Shown here piece by piece: positions 8,666-17,061 of a stretch of 64,000 bases of DNA. The notes beneath the pieces were generated by a model. It had not been told where the DNA came from. It was given only the letters and a program-made list of their open reading frames with translations, and searched no databases. The stretch covers positions 1-64,000 of the forward strand of contig NZ_JAUOZU010000002.1 in assembly GCF_030551875.1 (NCBI RefSeq), read 5' to 3'. This DNA is from Fluviirhizobium alvei. Its GTDB lineage: Bacteria; Pseudomonadota; Alphaproteobacteria; Rhizobiales; Rhizobiaceae. Both the position numbers and the translations under genes were made by a program. Position 1 is the first letter of the stretch. Each line of letters opens with the position of its first letter.

Positions 8666-9367
8666 TCATGCGTCGACCGGAATGGGCTTGTCCTCGAACG
8701 GTAGCGACGATTGCAGGAGAATCGTCGTCGTACGCCGCAGATGCTCTGCCATGGCAGTGCGCGCCGTGTCGATATCGCGGGCAATGGCTGCAGCCGCAAT
8801 GGCATCATGTTCGGCTGTGACATCTCGGCCGGTTTCGTCGAGAGGGCCTGACAGTCGGCGATACCGTTCCGATTGAGTGAATAACTGGCGGCGCAGCCGC
8901 AGCCACCACATGTTGCCGCAGGATGCCGTCAGTTCGTCATGGAACAGCGTATGGGCCATGTGCCATTGATCGGAAAACAGGCCGCCATCTGCCATCGAGC
9001 GCCCGGCCAGCACTTTAAGACGATGCTGAAGCGCGATGATCCGCCCCTCCCATTCGAGATCGGCGCGCCGGATCGTATCCTCGAGACAGCGACATTCGAT
9101 CTCGATGCGCACTTCCGTCATGTCGAGCAGATCCTGGCGCGAGATCGGCGCCACGACGAAGCCCTTCTGCGGTTCGGCCACCACCAGCCCTTCGGCCGTG
9201 AGGCGCGACAGGGCTTCGCGCACCGCGCCCAGGCTCGCCTCCATCGTCTTGGCGATATGGTCGATCCTGAGCTTTTCGCCTGGCGCATAATGGGCGTGCA
9301 CGATTGCATCGCGCAGAAGGTTATAGGTTCGCTCGGTGCGGCTCTTGTGCATGGTATCCTCGGTCAT
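8666..9367 (-). CDS. GntR-family (FadR/FCD type) regulator of the aromatic cluster
   Basis: Transcriptional regulator of about 233 aa with an N-terminal winged helix (SRTERTYNLLRDAIVHAHYAPGEKL; LGAVREALSRLTAEGLV). Its C-terminal all-helical FCD ligand domain carries AEHDAIAAAAIARDIDTARTAMAEHL. FCD regulators commonly bind carboxylate ligands through a metal. It is the last gene downstream of the liv genes on the minus strand, 102 nt after livM, and probably controls the surrounding catabolic genes. A start at 9388 is also possible (240 aa). AT-rich near-palindromes precede this gene, livG and the MDR reductase gene. The ligand is unknown. Confidence 0.85.
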   Translation of the reverse strand: MTEDTMHKSRTERTYNLLRDAIVHAHYAPGEKLRIDHIAKTMEASLGAVREALSRLTAEGLVVAEPQKGFVVAPISRQDLLDMTEVRIEIECRCLEDTIRRADLEWEGRIIALQHRLKVLAGRSMADGGLFSDQWHMAHTLFHDELTASCGNMWWLRLRRQLFTQSERYRRLSGPLDETGRDVTAEHDAIAAAAIARDIDTARTAMAEHLRRTTTILLQSSLPFEDKPIPVDA

Positions 9368-9393
9368 GGCTTCACTATATCCTTCCATTCCTC

Positions 9394-9410
9394 AGATAAA
9401 TATATTTTTT
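9394..9410. promoter_or_regulatory. AT-rich candidate operator upstream of the GntR gene
   Basis: On the minus strand this reads AAAAAATATATTTATCT. The core AAATATATTT followed by ATCT recurs almost unchanged at 15881-15897, and a related inverted repeat lies at 12791-12827. It sits just ahead of the GntR start codons, so autoregulation is plausible. Assignment rests on similarity between sites only. Confidence 0.35.
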
Positions 9411-9469
9411 CGCTTCTTTGGTCGAATGTTCACGTTTATCGCATCCGGGCCGCAACTCGTATTTGCAAA

Positions 9470-10444
9470 TCAGCTGCGCCTTCGTCTTGTCGGCATCAAC
9501 GACCAGCCGAGCTTCTGCTCCACCAATCCCCACAGTCCCGTGCGGGAAAAGGTCATGACGAGAATCGCGACCAGGCCGAGCACGATGAGATAGATCGTGC
9601 CATAATCCGAAAGAAGCTCGCGCAGGAAGAAATAGACCAGCGTGCCGACGATCGCGCCTTCCAGTCGGCCGATGCCACCGATCACCACGATGAAGACGAT
9701 GATGACGGTCCAGTCGGTCATCGAAAAGGCAGCATCGGGCGAAATCCGCACTTTCTGTAGAAATATGACGGCGCCGATCGCCCCTGTCGCGGCCGAAACC
9801 GCGATATAGGTCCAGAGCCGCGTCCGCCAGATATCGACGCCGACGGAGGCCGCCGCCAACCCGTTGTCGCGCAGCGCCATCAGCGCCAGGCCTGCCTTGG
9901 AGCGGATGAGCGCATAGGTGCCAGCCAGAATGCCGAGCCCGAGGAAGACGAGCAGCAGATAGACGACGATCTCGCGGCCATCGCGGCTTGCGGCAATGCT
10001 GCGGATTGCGCTGGTCGGCAGCGACATGCCAGCGCCTGCGCCCAACGACGGGATGGCGCCGAATACCAGCGACACGGTCTCTGCCGCCACCCAGGTGCCG
10101 ATGGCGAAATAGGCGCCTTCGAGCCGGAAGAGCAGCGGTGCAAACAGCCAGCCCACCAGCCCGCCGGCAATGGCTGCAATGGCGATCGAGGCTATCGGCG
10201 GCAGGCCGAGCCAGATCACGCAGATGAAAAGCGTATAGCCACCGAGACCGACGAAGGCCTGCTGGCCGGTGGAAACCAGTCCGGCATAGCCGGCGAGCAG
10301 GTTCCAAAGCACGGCCAGGGCCAGATAGCTCATGATTTCGCCGATCAGCCGCAGATCGGACCGTCCGGCCCAGAGCGGGGCGGAGGCGAGAATGGCTGCG
10401 ATGACGATCAGGCCAAGGGTAACGCGCAAAGCGGGTTTCGACAT
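9470..10444 (-). CDS. livM: Branched-chain-type ABC importer permease, LivM-like
   Basis: Second membrane subunit of the HAAT-family importer, 324 aa, with about ten hydrophobic segments. It carries the LivM signature ALAVLWNLLAGYAGLVSTGQQAFVGLGGYT and the EAA-like loop SKAGLALMALRDNGLAAASVG. The ATG lies 2 nt after the livH stop. Its neighbours (hydroxylase, dioxygenase, FAA hydrolase) suggest that the cargo is an aromatic acid or phenolic compound rather than leucine. The C terminus ends in a basic RRRRS tail. Confidence 0.9.
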   Translation of the reverse strand: MSKPALRVTLGLIVIAAILASAPLWAGRSDLRLIGEIMSYLALAVLWNLLAGYAGLVSTGQQAFVGLGGYTLFICVIWLGLPPIASIAIAAIAGGLVGWLFAPLLFRLEGAYFAIGTWVAAETVSLVFGAIPSLGAGAGMSLPTSAIRSIAASRDGREIVVYLLLVFLGLGILAGTYALIRSKAGLALMALRDNGLAAASVGVDIWRTRLWTYIAVSAATGAIGAVIFLQKVRISPDAAFSMTDWTVIIVFIVVIGGIGRLEGAIVGTLVYFFLRELLSDYGTIYLIVLGLVAILVMTFSRTGLWGLVEQKLGWSLMPTRRRRS

Positions 10445-10446
10445 GT

Positions 10447-11307
10447 TCAGTCCATCCGGGGAAAGAGGCCGCGGGGGCGGAAAGCCAGCACCGCGAAAAA
10501 GACGAGATGACCAGCGAGGATCTGGAAGGCAGGTGAGATCTGGGCGCCGAATGTCTGCGCCACACCGAGAACGATGCCGCCGGCGAGCGTGCCCCAGAGA
10601 TTGCCAAGCCCGCCGATGATGACGGCCTCGAAGCCGAAGATGAGGCGCGCCGGCCCGGCGAAGGGATCGAAGTTCGAGCGCGCGGCCAAGAGGATGCCGG
10701 CAACTGCGATCACCGCAAAGGAGAGCGCCATCGCTAAAGCCGCGACATGACGGGTGCTGACGCCGATAGAGCGCGCGGTTTCGGGGTCATCCGACGTCGC
10801 CCGGAAAGCGCGGCCGATCGCAGTGCGGAAGAAGACCAGTTCGAGCAGGCCGATCACCACCACCGCCACCGCAAAGGTCAAAAGCGGCAGCAGGCCGACC
10901 GCGAGGCTACCGGCCGAAACGCTCATGGTTTCGATCGCACCGGCACTCAGTCGACGGGCATCGTTGGAGAAAAGCCCGAGCAGGCTGTTCTGGATGATGA
11001 CGGCAAAGCCGAACGTTACGAGAATGGGCGGCAACAGGTCCGGCCCGAGCGTGCGGTTGATGACGAACCTTTGCAGCAGGTAGCCGATGCCGGCCATCAC
11101 CGGTGCGACGATGATAACAGCCGCGAACGGGTGCAGGCCGGTCGCCTGAACCACGACGAGCGCGACATAGGCGGCAAGCACGATGAAATCGCCATGCGCG
11201 ATGTTGACCAGCCGCATGACGCCGAAGATCAGGCTCAAACCAGCCGCGAAGAGGGCGTAGAGACCGCCAAGCAGGATCCCCTGGATCGCCGCATCGATGA
11301 GATTCAT
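10447..11307 (-). CDS. livH: Branched-chain-type ABC importer permease, LivH-like
   Basis: First membrane subunit of the importer, 286 aa from ATG 11307 (MNLIDAAIQGILLGGLYALFA). Motifs include GLSLIFGVMRLVNIAHGDFIVLAAY near the N terminus and the coupling loop TAIGRAFRATSDDPETARSIGVSTRHVAALAMA. The frame remains open upstream through livF, but the chosen ATG is the one matching LivH proteins and lies 4 nt after the livF stop. It forms the heteromeric channel with LivM. Confidence 0.9.
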   Translation of the reverse strand: MNLIDAAIQGILLGGLYALFAAGLSLIFGVMRLVNIAHGDFIVLAAYVALVVVQATGLHPFAAVIIVAPVMAGIGYLLQRFVINRTLGPDLLPPILVTFGFAVIIQNSLLGLFSNDARRLSAGAIETMSVSAGSLAVGLLPLLTFAVAVVVIGLLELVFFRTAIGRAFRATSDDPETARSIGVSTRHVAALAMALSFAVIAVAGILLAARSNFDPFAGPARLIFGFEAVIIGGLGNLWGTLAGGIVLGVAQTFGAQISPAFQILAGHLVFFAVLAFRPRGLFPRMD

Positions 11308-11311
11308 GATT

Positions 11312-12016
11312 TCACTCCCCAAAATAGGCGGCAATGAGCTCGGCCTTGCTGAATGCATCGGCAGGACCTGACAGCACGACCCGTCCCTCGCGCATGCAGA
11401 CGAGCGACCCCGCAAGCTTGCGCACCCGGTCGACATCCTGTTCGACGAGCACGGCGGAGATGCCGCTGTCGACGATGGCCGGAAGAGCCGCATAGACATC
11501 GTTGACCACCACCGGGGCGAGCCCGAGCGAAATCTCGTCGAACAGGATCACGGCAGGATTGGCGACGAGCGCGCGTCCGATCGCCACCATCTGCTGCTGG
11601 CCGCCGGAAAGCTGCGTTGCCGCCTGGTTACGGCGCTCGCCGAGAATCGGAAACAGCTCGAAAACCCGATCGATCGTCCATTCGCCGCGGCGTCCGTGAT
11701 CGGCGGCAATGCGCAGATTTTCCTCCACCGACAGCGAGCGGAACAGGCGCCGGCCTTCCGGCACCATGACGATGCCGATCTTCGGTAGGCGTTCGGGCGT
11801 GAGATCGCCGATCGGCTGGCCCCGGAACATCACCATGTCGCGCTCGCGCGGCAACAATCCGAGAATGGCCTTGAAGAGAGTGGATTTGCCGGCGCCATTG
11901 GCGCCCACGAGGCCGAGAATGGATTTCTCCGGCACCGACAGGTTGACGCCGAAAAGCGCCTGGAAATCACCGTAGCCGGACGACATGTTGTTGATAGCAA
12001 GAAGCGGCTCAGCCAT
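11312..12016 (-). CDS. livF: Branched-chain-type ABC importer ATPase, LivF-like
   Basis: Cytoplasmic ATP-binding subunit, 234 aa from ATG 12016. Walker A is GANGAGKST, the ABC signature is LSGGQQQMVAIGRAL and Walker B is PAVILFDEISLGL. The short QLFP-like loop GIVMVPEGRRLFRSLSVEENL is characteristic of LivF. It overlaps the livG stop by 8 nt, so translation is probably coupled. Confidence 0.92.
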   Translation of the reverse strand: MAEPLLAINNMSSGYGDFQALFGVNLSVPEKSILGLVGANGAGKSTLFKAILGLLPRERDMVMFRGQPIGDLTPERLPKIGIVMVPEGRRLFRSLSVEENLRIAADHGRRGEWTIDRVFELFPILGERRNQAATQLSGGQQQMVAIGRALVANPAVILFDEISLGLAPVVVNDVYAALPAIVDSGISAVLVEQDVDRVRKLAGSLVCMREGRVVLSGPADAFSKAELIAAYFGE

Positions 12017-12758
12017 GGGCTTCCTCCGTCGTATCGAGACCGAGATAGATGGCGGCAACCTGCGGGTTCTTCATGATCATGTCCGGATCGCCCTGGGCGA
12101 TCAGCTGACCGAAATCGAGCACCATCACGCTGTCGACCACCGAGAGCAGGGCATGCAGCACATGCTCGATCCAGATGATGGTGACGCCGGCGGCGCGTAT
12201 CTCGCGGATGAGAGCCACGAGATCGCGGCATTCCGCTTCCGTGAGGCCGCCGGCAATCTCGTCGAGCAGCAGCAGGCGCGGGCCAGTGGCAAGCGCGCGG
12301 GCCAATTCCAGCCTTTTGCGGTCGAGCAGGGTCAGGCCGCCGGCAATCACGTCCGACTTCGGCCCCAGGCCGCAGCGGTCGATCGCTTCGGCTGCGTGCG
12401 GTCTGGCGGCATGTTCGCTGACCTGACGGCCGAAGGCGGCGGCGATCAACACATTTTCATAGGCTGTCAGGCCGGAAAAAGGTTGCGGCACCTGGAAACT
12501 GCGCGCCACCCCCATATGGCAGCGGCTGCGCGCATCGATGCTTGTGATGTCCTTGCCATAGAGGCTGATCGTGCCGCTGTCGGCTTTCAAGGTGCCGGTG
12601 ATCAGGTTGAAGAGTGTGGTCTTGCCTGCGCCGTTCGGGCCGATGATTCCGAGCGCATCGCCGGTGGCCACGCGGAACGAAACGTCCTGCGCCACTTTGA
12701 CGGCTCCGAATGATTTGCATAGCCCGTCGGCCGAAAGTGCATAAGCGCTGTCGGTCAT
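12009..12758 (-). CDS. livG: Branched-chain-type ABC importer ATPase, LivG-like
   Basis: Second ATP-binding subunit, 249 aa from ATG 12758, with GGGAGG 5 nt upstream. Walker A is GPNGAGKTT, the signature is the degenerate LTLLDRKRLELARAL typical of LivG, and Walker B is PRLLLLDEIAGGL. It is the first gene of the minus-strand importer operon livG-livF-livH-livM, divergent from the flavin hydroxylase gene. The solute-binding protein is encoded separately on the plus strand at 14545. Confidence 0.92.
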   Translation of the reverse strand: MTDSAYALSADGLCKSFGAVKVAQDVSFRVATGDALGIIGPNGAGKTTLFNLITGTLKADSGTISLYGKDITSIDARSRCHMGVARSFQVPQPFSGLTAYENVLIAAAFGRQVSEHAARPHAAEAIDRCGLGPKSDVIAGGLTLLDRKRLELARALATGPRLLLLDEIAGGLTEAECRDLVALIREIRAAGVTIIWIEHVLHALLSVVDSVMVLDFGQLIAQGDPDMIMKNPQVAAIYLGLDTTEEAHG

Positions 12759-12790
12759 TGGTTCCTCCCATATTTTCAAAGCCTAACCGA

Positions 12791-12827
12791 GAAAAAATAC
12801 ATACTCAAGGAAATAATACATTTTTTC
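12791..12827. promoter_or_regulatory. Inverted repeat in the livG/hydroxylase divergent promoter region
   Basis: The arms GAAAAAATACAT (12791-12802) and ATACATTTTTTC (12816-12827) are inverted, matching at 10 of 12 positions. They lie centrally between livG (start 12758) and the hydroxylase (start 12890), the natural place for an operator that controls both transcripts. The sequence resembles the AT-rich sites at 9394 and 15879. Confidence 0.4.
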
Positions 12828-12889
12828 TTGTGCGACTGAAAAACATGTGCCACAGTCCCGCTCGGTCAAGAGGTTGGGAGGAGGCTTCG

Positions 12890-14518
12890 ATGCCGCAGAA
12901 TTACGATTACGATATTATTCAGATTGGTTATGGTCCGGTCAGCAAGGTGGCCGCGCTTCTGTTTGCGCGCCAGGGATGGAAGGTCGGCATCTTCGAGCGT
13001 CACCATGAAGTCTATCCGCTGCCGCGTGCCGTCTGCATCGACCATGAGGTCTACCGTATGCTGGCGGCGATCGGTCTCGAGGATTTGACCCGCAAGGTCA
13101 CCGAGCCTTCACCAATTTATCGCTGGTTCAATGCTGAGTGGAAGGAATTGCTGGCGATCGACTGGACCGGCGCTTCGGTCTCCGGCACCGAGGGCGTCAA
13201 GTTCGTCCACCAGCCGAGCTTCGAGCGCGCGCTCTGTGTTGCGGTGAAGCAGACGCCGAACATCGATCTGCATTTGCGGTCGGAAGCAATTGGTCTCGAA
13301 CAGGATGACGACGGCGTCACCGTTGCCATTCGTGACAGCGGAACCGGCGAGACGAAGCGATATCGCAGTCGTTATCTGCTCGGCATCGATGGTGCCAACA
13401 GCTTCGTTCGCGAAAGTCTCGGCATCACCCGCACAGACAAGGGTTTCGAGGCCGATTGGCTGGTGGTGGATTTCGCGCTTAATGACGGATTAACCGCCCG
13501 CGATCTCGGCCTGGTCGAATGTGGCCAGTATTGCAATCCCAAGCGACCGACCACGATCGTACCGGGCGGCCATGACGATGAGGGGCGTGTCTGCCGGCGC
13601 TGGGAATTCATGCGGTTGCCGCATGAAACGCGCGAGGAAATGAACGATCGCGCCAAGGTCGAGGAACTCCTGGGCGACTGGATCAAGCCGGAACAGGGCG
13701 AACTGGTCCGCCATGCCGTCTATACGTTCCGCTCGCTGGTCGCCGACGAATGGCGCCGCGGTCGTGTGCTTCTCGCCGGCGATGCCGCCCATCTCATGCC
13801 GCCCTTCATGGGACAGGGCATGTGCGCCGGCATGCGCGATATCTGGAACCTCGCCTGGAAGCTCGATCCGGTGCTGCGTGGCACCGCCGACGACACGATC
13901 CTCGACACCTACCAGTTGGAACGGCGGCCGCATGTCTCCGATGTGATCGATGCCTCGATCTTCCTGGGATCGATCATCTGCATTCCCGATGAGGCGGCGG
14001 CTGCCCAGCGCGACGAGATGTTCCTGTCCGGCAATGCGCCGCCGCCTGCCGATTTCCCGTCGCTCGTCGGCGGCATGCTCGATAAGGCCGCGGATGGAAG
14101 CCTCAAGGCACCGGCCGGCGAACTGGCACCGCACGGCGTGGTTCGCCATCGCGGTCGCACCGGCAGGCTCGATGCCCTGGTGCCGGATGGTTTCATGCTT
14201 GTCATCGATGACACGATCGATCCGAAAACATTTTCGGCTGCGACCTGGGACGTGCTCGGCGCGCTCGGTGTGAATGTCGTCAATGTGGCGGCCAAGACCG
14301 CAGCCAGCGATGAGCACTATGCCGACGTTCAGGGGCAGCTTCTGCCCTGGATGCGAGCACGCAACGTCGCGGCAATGCTGGTCCGACCGGATTTCTATGT
14401 CTTCGGTGGAGCAGGCGACAAGTCGCGACTGGAGGAGGTCGTGGCCGAACTGGGTCGCCAGGCGAGGGAGTTGGGGTTGCTCCGGGAGGGAGCCCCGAAA
14501 AAAGCCGCGGCCCAATAG
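12890..14518 (+). CDS. Class A flavoprotein aromatic hydroxylase (MhpA/FdeE-like)
   Basis: FAD- and NAD(P)H-dependent monooxygenase that ortho-hydroxylates a phenolic substrate, 542 aa. The N terminus holds an unusual dinucleotide motif (IIQIGYGPVSKVAALLFARQG; GYGPVS instead of GAGPVG). The second FAD motif, GRVLLAGDAAHLMPPFMGQGMCAGMRD, and the DG motif, YLLGIDGANSFVRESLG, are canonical. Length and order match 3-(3-hydroxyphenyl)propionate hydroxylase MhpA and also the flavonoid 8-monooxygenase FdeE group. It has a strong GGGAGGAGG ribosome binding site. The solute-binding protein follows 26 nt later and a type I extradiol dioxygenase lies downstream. The substrate cannot be read from sequence. 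Confidence 0.87.
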   Translation: MPQNYDYDIIQIGYGPVSKVAALLFARQGWKVGIFERHHEVYPLPRAVCIDHEVYRMLAAIGLEDLTRKVTEPSPIYRWFNAEWKELLAIDWTGASVSGTEGVKFVHQPSFERALCVAVKQTPNIDLHLRSEAIGLEQDDDGVTVAIRDSGTGETKRYRSRYLLGIDGANSFVRESLGITRTDKGFEADWLVVDFALNDGLTARDLGLVECGQYCNPKRPTTIVPGGHDDEGRVCRRWEFMRLPHETREEMNDRAKVEELLGDWIKPEQGELVRHAVYTFRSLVADEWRRGRVLLAGDAAHLMPPFMGQGMCAGMRDIWNLAWKLDPVLRGTADDTILDTYQLERRPHVSDVIDASIFLGSIICIPDEAAAAQRDEMFLSGNAPPPADFPSLVGGMLDKAADGSLKAPAGELAPHGVVRHRGRTGRLDALVPDGFMLVIDDTIDPKTFSAATWDVLGALGVNVVNVAAKTAASDEHYADVQGQLLPWMRARNVAAMLVRPDFYVFGGAGDKSRLEEVVAELGRQARELGLLREGAPKKAAAQ

Positions 14519-14544
14519 GTCCCGGCACCAGAGGAGGAGAAAGC

Positions 14545-15825
14545 ATGACACGGATACTGAATTCCACCTGGACCCGGCGACGGGTTCTCGGGACGGGGGC
14601 GGCTGCGCTTGCAGCACCCGTGATCCTGCCGCGCCGGGGCTTTGCCGGAGAAAATGAAATCCGCATCGGCTGGATCAGTCCGACCAGCGGGCCGGTGGCC
14701 GCGTTCGGCTCTGCTGACGACTATATCATGCAGGGTGTCCAGAGCATCATCGACAAGGGTCTCGATATCAACGGCACCCATTATTCGATCAAGATCATCC
14801 GGCGCGATACACAGTCGAACCCCAATCGCGCCGCCGAAGTGGCCTCGCAGCTGATCCTGAAGGACAATGTGCATCTCATGCTGTCCTCCTCGACGGCCGA
14901 CACTGTGCTGCCGGTGGCCGACCAGTGCGAGACCAATGAAGTGCCGAGCATTTCCACCGATACGCCCTGGGATGCCTTCTTCTTCGCCCGTGGTGGCGAT
15001 CCTGCCGTCGGCTTCAACTGGACCTACCATTTCTTTTGGGGCGCGGCGCAGATCGTCGACAGCTATTCGTCGCTCTGGAGCCAGATCGAGACCAACAAGA
15101 AGGTCGGACTGCTGCTTTCCAACGACAGCGACGGCGTCGCCCAGTCCAATCCGGAAACCGGCATGGCCGCCATGCTGCGCAAGGCGGGTTACGAGGTGGT
15201 CGATGGTGGCCTGTTCGAGCCGCTCTCGGATGATTATTCGGCCCAGATCTCGAAGATGAAGGATGCCGGCGTCGATATCCTCACCGGCGTCTTCCTGCCG
15301 CCGGACTGGACCACCTTCTGGCTGCAGGCGGCCCAGCAGGGTTTCAAGCCGAAGGCGGCAACAATCGCCAAGGCGTTGCTGTTCTCCGATGCCGTTGCGG
15401 CCCTGGGCGATCACGGTGTCGGCCTGTCGTCGGAAGTCTGGTGGTCGCCCGATCACCCGTTCCCCTCGACGCTGACCGGCCAGAGTTCGGCCGATATTGC
15501 CGGTGGTTTCGAAAAGGCAACCGGCAAGCAGTGGATCCAGCCGATGGGCTACAAGCACGCGCTTCTCGAAGTGGCGTTCGATGTGCTCAAGCGCTCGGCC
15601 GATCCCACCGATCCCGGCGCGATCATGGATGCGGTCAAGGCAACCAACATCACGACGCTCGTCGGTCCGGTGAACTGGAAGACGGGGCCGGTGCCGAATG
15701 CCTCGCAGACGCCGGTCGTCGGCGGGCAGTGGGTCAAGGGCGAGAAATGGCCGTTCGAGATCAAGGTTGCCGAAAACAAATATGCGCCAGACATCAAGGT
15801 GCAGAAGCCGTTCGCAGCACTTTGA
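14545..15825 (+). CDS. Periplasmic solute-binding protein of the liv-type importer (Tat signal)
   Basis: Binding protein of the HAAT/LivK superfamily, 426 aa. It has a twin-arginine leader (TRRRVLGTGAAALAAPVILP, residues about 10-29) and begins its mature part with EIRIGWISPTSGPVAAFG. The type I periplasmic fold is supported by the NPNRAAEVASQLILKDNV and DYSAQISKMKDAGVDIL segments. Tat export suggests folding in the cytoplasm before secretion. It belongs to the divergently encoded livGFHM genes, and its position behind the hydroxylase gene supports an aromatic ligand. A hairpin terminator follows. Confidence 0.88.
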   Translation: MTRILNSTWTRRRVLGTGAAALAAPVILPRRGFAGENEIRIGWISPTSGPVAAFGSADDYIMQGVQSIIDKGLDINGTHYSIKIIRRDTQSNPNRAAEVASQLILKDNVHLMLSSSTADTVLPVADQCETNEVPSISTDTPWDAFFFARGGDPAVGFNWTYHFFWGAAQIVDSYSSLWSQIETNKKVGLLLSNDSDGVAQSNPETGMAAMLRKAGYEVVDGGLFEPLSDDYSAQISKMKDAGVDILTGVFLPPDWTTFWLQAAQQGFKPKAATIAKALLFSDAVAALGDHGVGLSSEVWWSPDHPFPSTLTGQSSADIAGGFEKATGKQWIQPMGYKHALLEVAFDVLKRSADPTDPGAIMDAVKATNITTLVGPVNWKTGPVPNASQTPVVGGQWVKGEKWPFEIKVAENKYAPDIKVQKPFAAL

Positions 15826-15846
15826 TGCGCTGAGAGCAAGCGAAGG

Positions 15847-15870
15847 AAAGACCGGACGGGTCCGGTCTTT
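15847..15870 (+). terminator. Hairpin terminator after the solute-binding protein gene
   Basis: Perfect 11-bp stem AAAGACCGGAC (15847-15857) / GTCCGGTCTTT (15860-15870) with a 2-nt spacer. The only T tract is the TTT within the 3' arm. It separates the hydroxylase/SBP transcript from the MDR reductase operon. Confidence 0.7.
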
Positions 15871-15878
15871 CTCCGGAA

Positions 15879-15894
15879 ATAAAATATATTTTAT
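15879..15894. promoter_or_regulatory. Perfect AT palindrome upstream of the MDR reductase operon
   Basis: ATAAAATATATTTTAT is a perfect 16-bp palindrome lying about 105-120 bp before the reductase ATG and followed by CTAG. It shares the AAATATATTT(T)ATCT core with the site upstream of the GntR gene and is a candidate binding site for that regulator. Confidence 0.4.
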
Positions 15895-15997
15895 CTAGAC
15901 AAATGGATTTTATGTTCCTAGAAAAGAAGCATCGGAGAAGCCGAAGATCGGCTTTTCCCGGGCATCTGGGATCGAGGGAAGGGGAGGATTCGTTTTT

Positions 15998-17020
15998 ATG
16001 CTGAACCGTCAGATCCAGCTCGTTTCCCGGCCGGTCAAGGGACCGGCAGTCGACAATTTCGCGCTAAGGACGGTCGAACTCCGTGCGCCTGTTGCCGGTG
16101 AAATCCTTTTGCGCACGCTCTATCTTTCGCTTGATCCCTATATGCGAGCCCGCATGTATGATGGTGGTAATTATGCCGCCAGCGCTGCGCTCGGCGAGCC
16201 GATGGTGGGTTCCACCGTCAGCATCGTGGCAATGTCGAACCATCCCGATTTCCGGGTTGGTGATTATGTCGAAAGCGGTCATGGCTGGCAGGAGTTCGCG
16301 CTCTCCGATGGAGCCGGCTTGCGGCGGATCGATCCCGATCTGGCGCCGGTGTCCACCGCGCTCGGTATTCTCGGCATGCCGGGCCAGACCGGCTATACGG
16401 CACTGATGCGCCACGGACAGCCGCGCGCCGGCGAAACGTTGGTCGTTTCCGCGGCGTCGGGGGCCGTCGGTTCCGTGGTCGGTCAGGTGGCGGAGATCCT
16501 GGGTTGCCGGGTGGTCGGTATCGCCGGCGGTCCCGAGAAATGCCGTTTTCTCACCGATGAACTCGGCTTTGATGCGGCGGTGGATCATCGTTCGCCACAG
16601 TTTTCGGACGAACTTGCCAAAGCCTGCCCGTCCGGCATCGATATCTATTACGACAATGTCGGCGGCCGGGTGTTCGAGACCGTGCTGCCGCTCGTCAATG
16701 CCCAGGCCCGCATCCTTGTCTGCGGCACCATCGCAGTGGATCGCAACCAGCCCGGCGCCGACGGTACCGGTTCGATGCAGGCGCTTCTGTCGACGGTGCT
16801 CGTCAAGCGGCTCAGCATCCGCGGTTTCATCTACAGCGATGACGATCTGATGGCGCTGGCGCCGGAATTCCGCACGCGGGTGGGGCAATGGCTGCGCGAG
16901 GGCAGGCTGCGCTATCGCGAGCAGATCGTGCATGGACTTGAGAATGCCCCGGAGGCCTTTCTCGGCCTCTTCCGGGGAGACAATTTCGGCAAGCTTGTCG
17001 TCAAGGTCTCGGAACCCTGA
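15998..17020 (+). CDS. MDR-family NADPH-dependent oxidoreductase (CurA/leukotriene B4 reductase-like)
   Basis: Zinc-free medium-chain reductase of 340 aa that typically reduces an activated C=C bond of an enone or quinone. It has the LSLDPYMRARM signature near residue 43 and the nucleotide-binding stretch VVSAASGAVGSVVGQVAEILGCRVVGIAGG. The YYDNVGG motif and C-terminal VHGLENAPEAFLGLFRGDNFGKLVVKV are also family marks. It is the first gene after the 15847 terminator and precedes the dioxygenase by 41 nt. In this cluster it could reduce an unsaturated side chain or ring-cleavage intermediate. Confidence 0.87.
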   Translation: MLNRQIQLVSRPVKGPAVDNFALRTVELRAPVAGEILLRTLYLSLDPYMRARMYDGGNYAASAALGEPMVGSTVSIVAMSNHPDFRVGDYVESGHGWQEFALSDGAGLRRIDPDLAPVSTALGILGMPGQTGYTALMRHGQPRAGETLVVSAASGAVGSVVGQVAEILGCRVVGIAGGPEKCRFLTDELGFDAAVDHRSPQFSDELAKACPSGIDIYYDNVGGRVFETVLPLVNAQARILVCGTIAVDRNQPGADGTGSMQALLSTVLVKRLSIRGFIYSDDDLMALAPEFRTRVGQWLREGRLRYREQIVHGLENAPEAFLGLFRGDNFGKLVVKVSEP

Positions 17021-17061
17021 CGGAAGCGCTGCGGATCATTTGACTGCAATGGGAGGAACAT

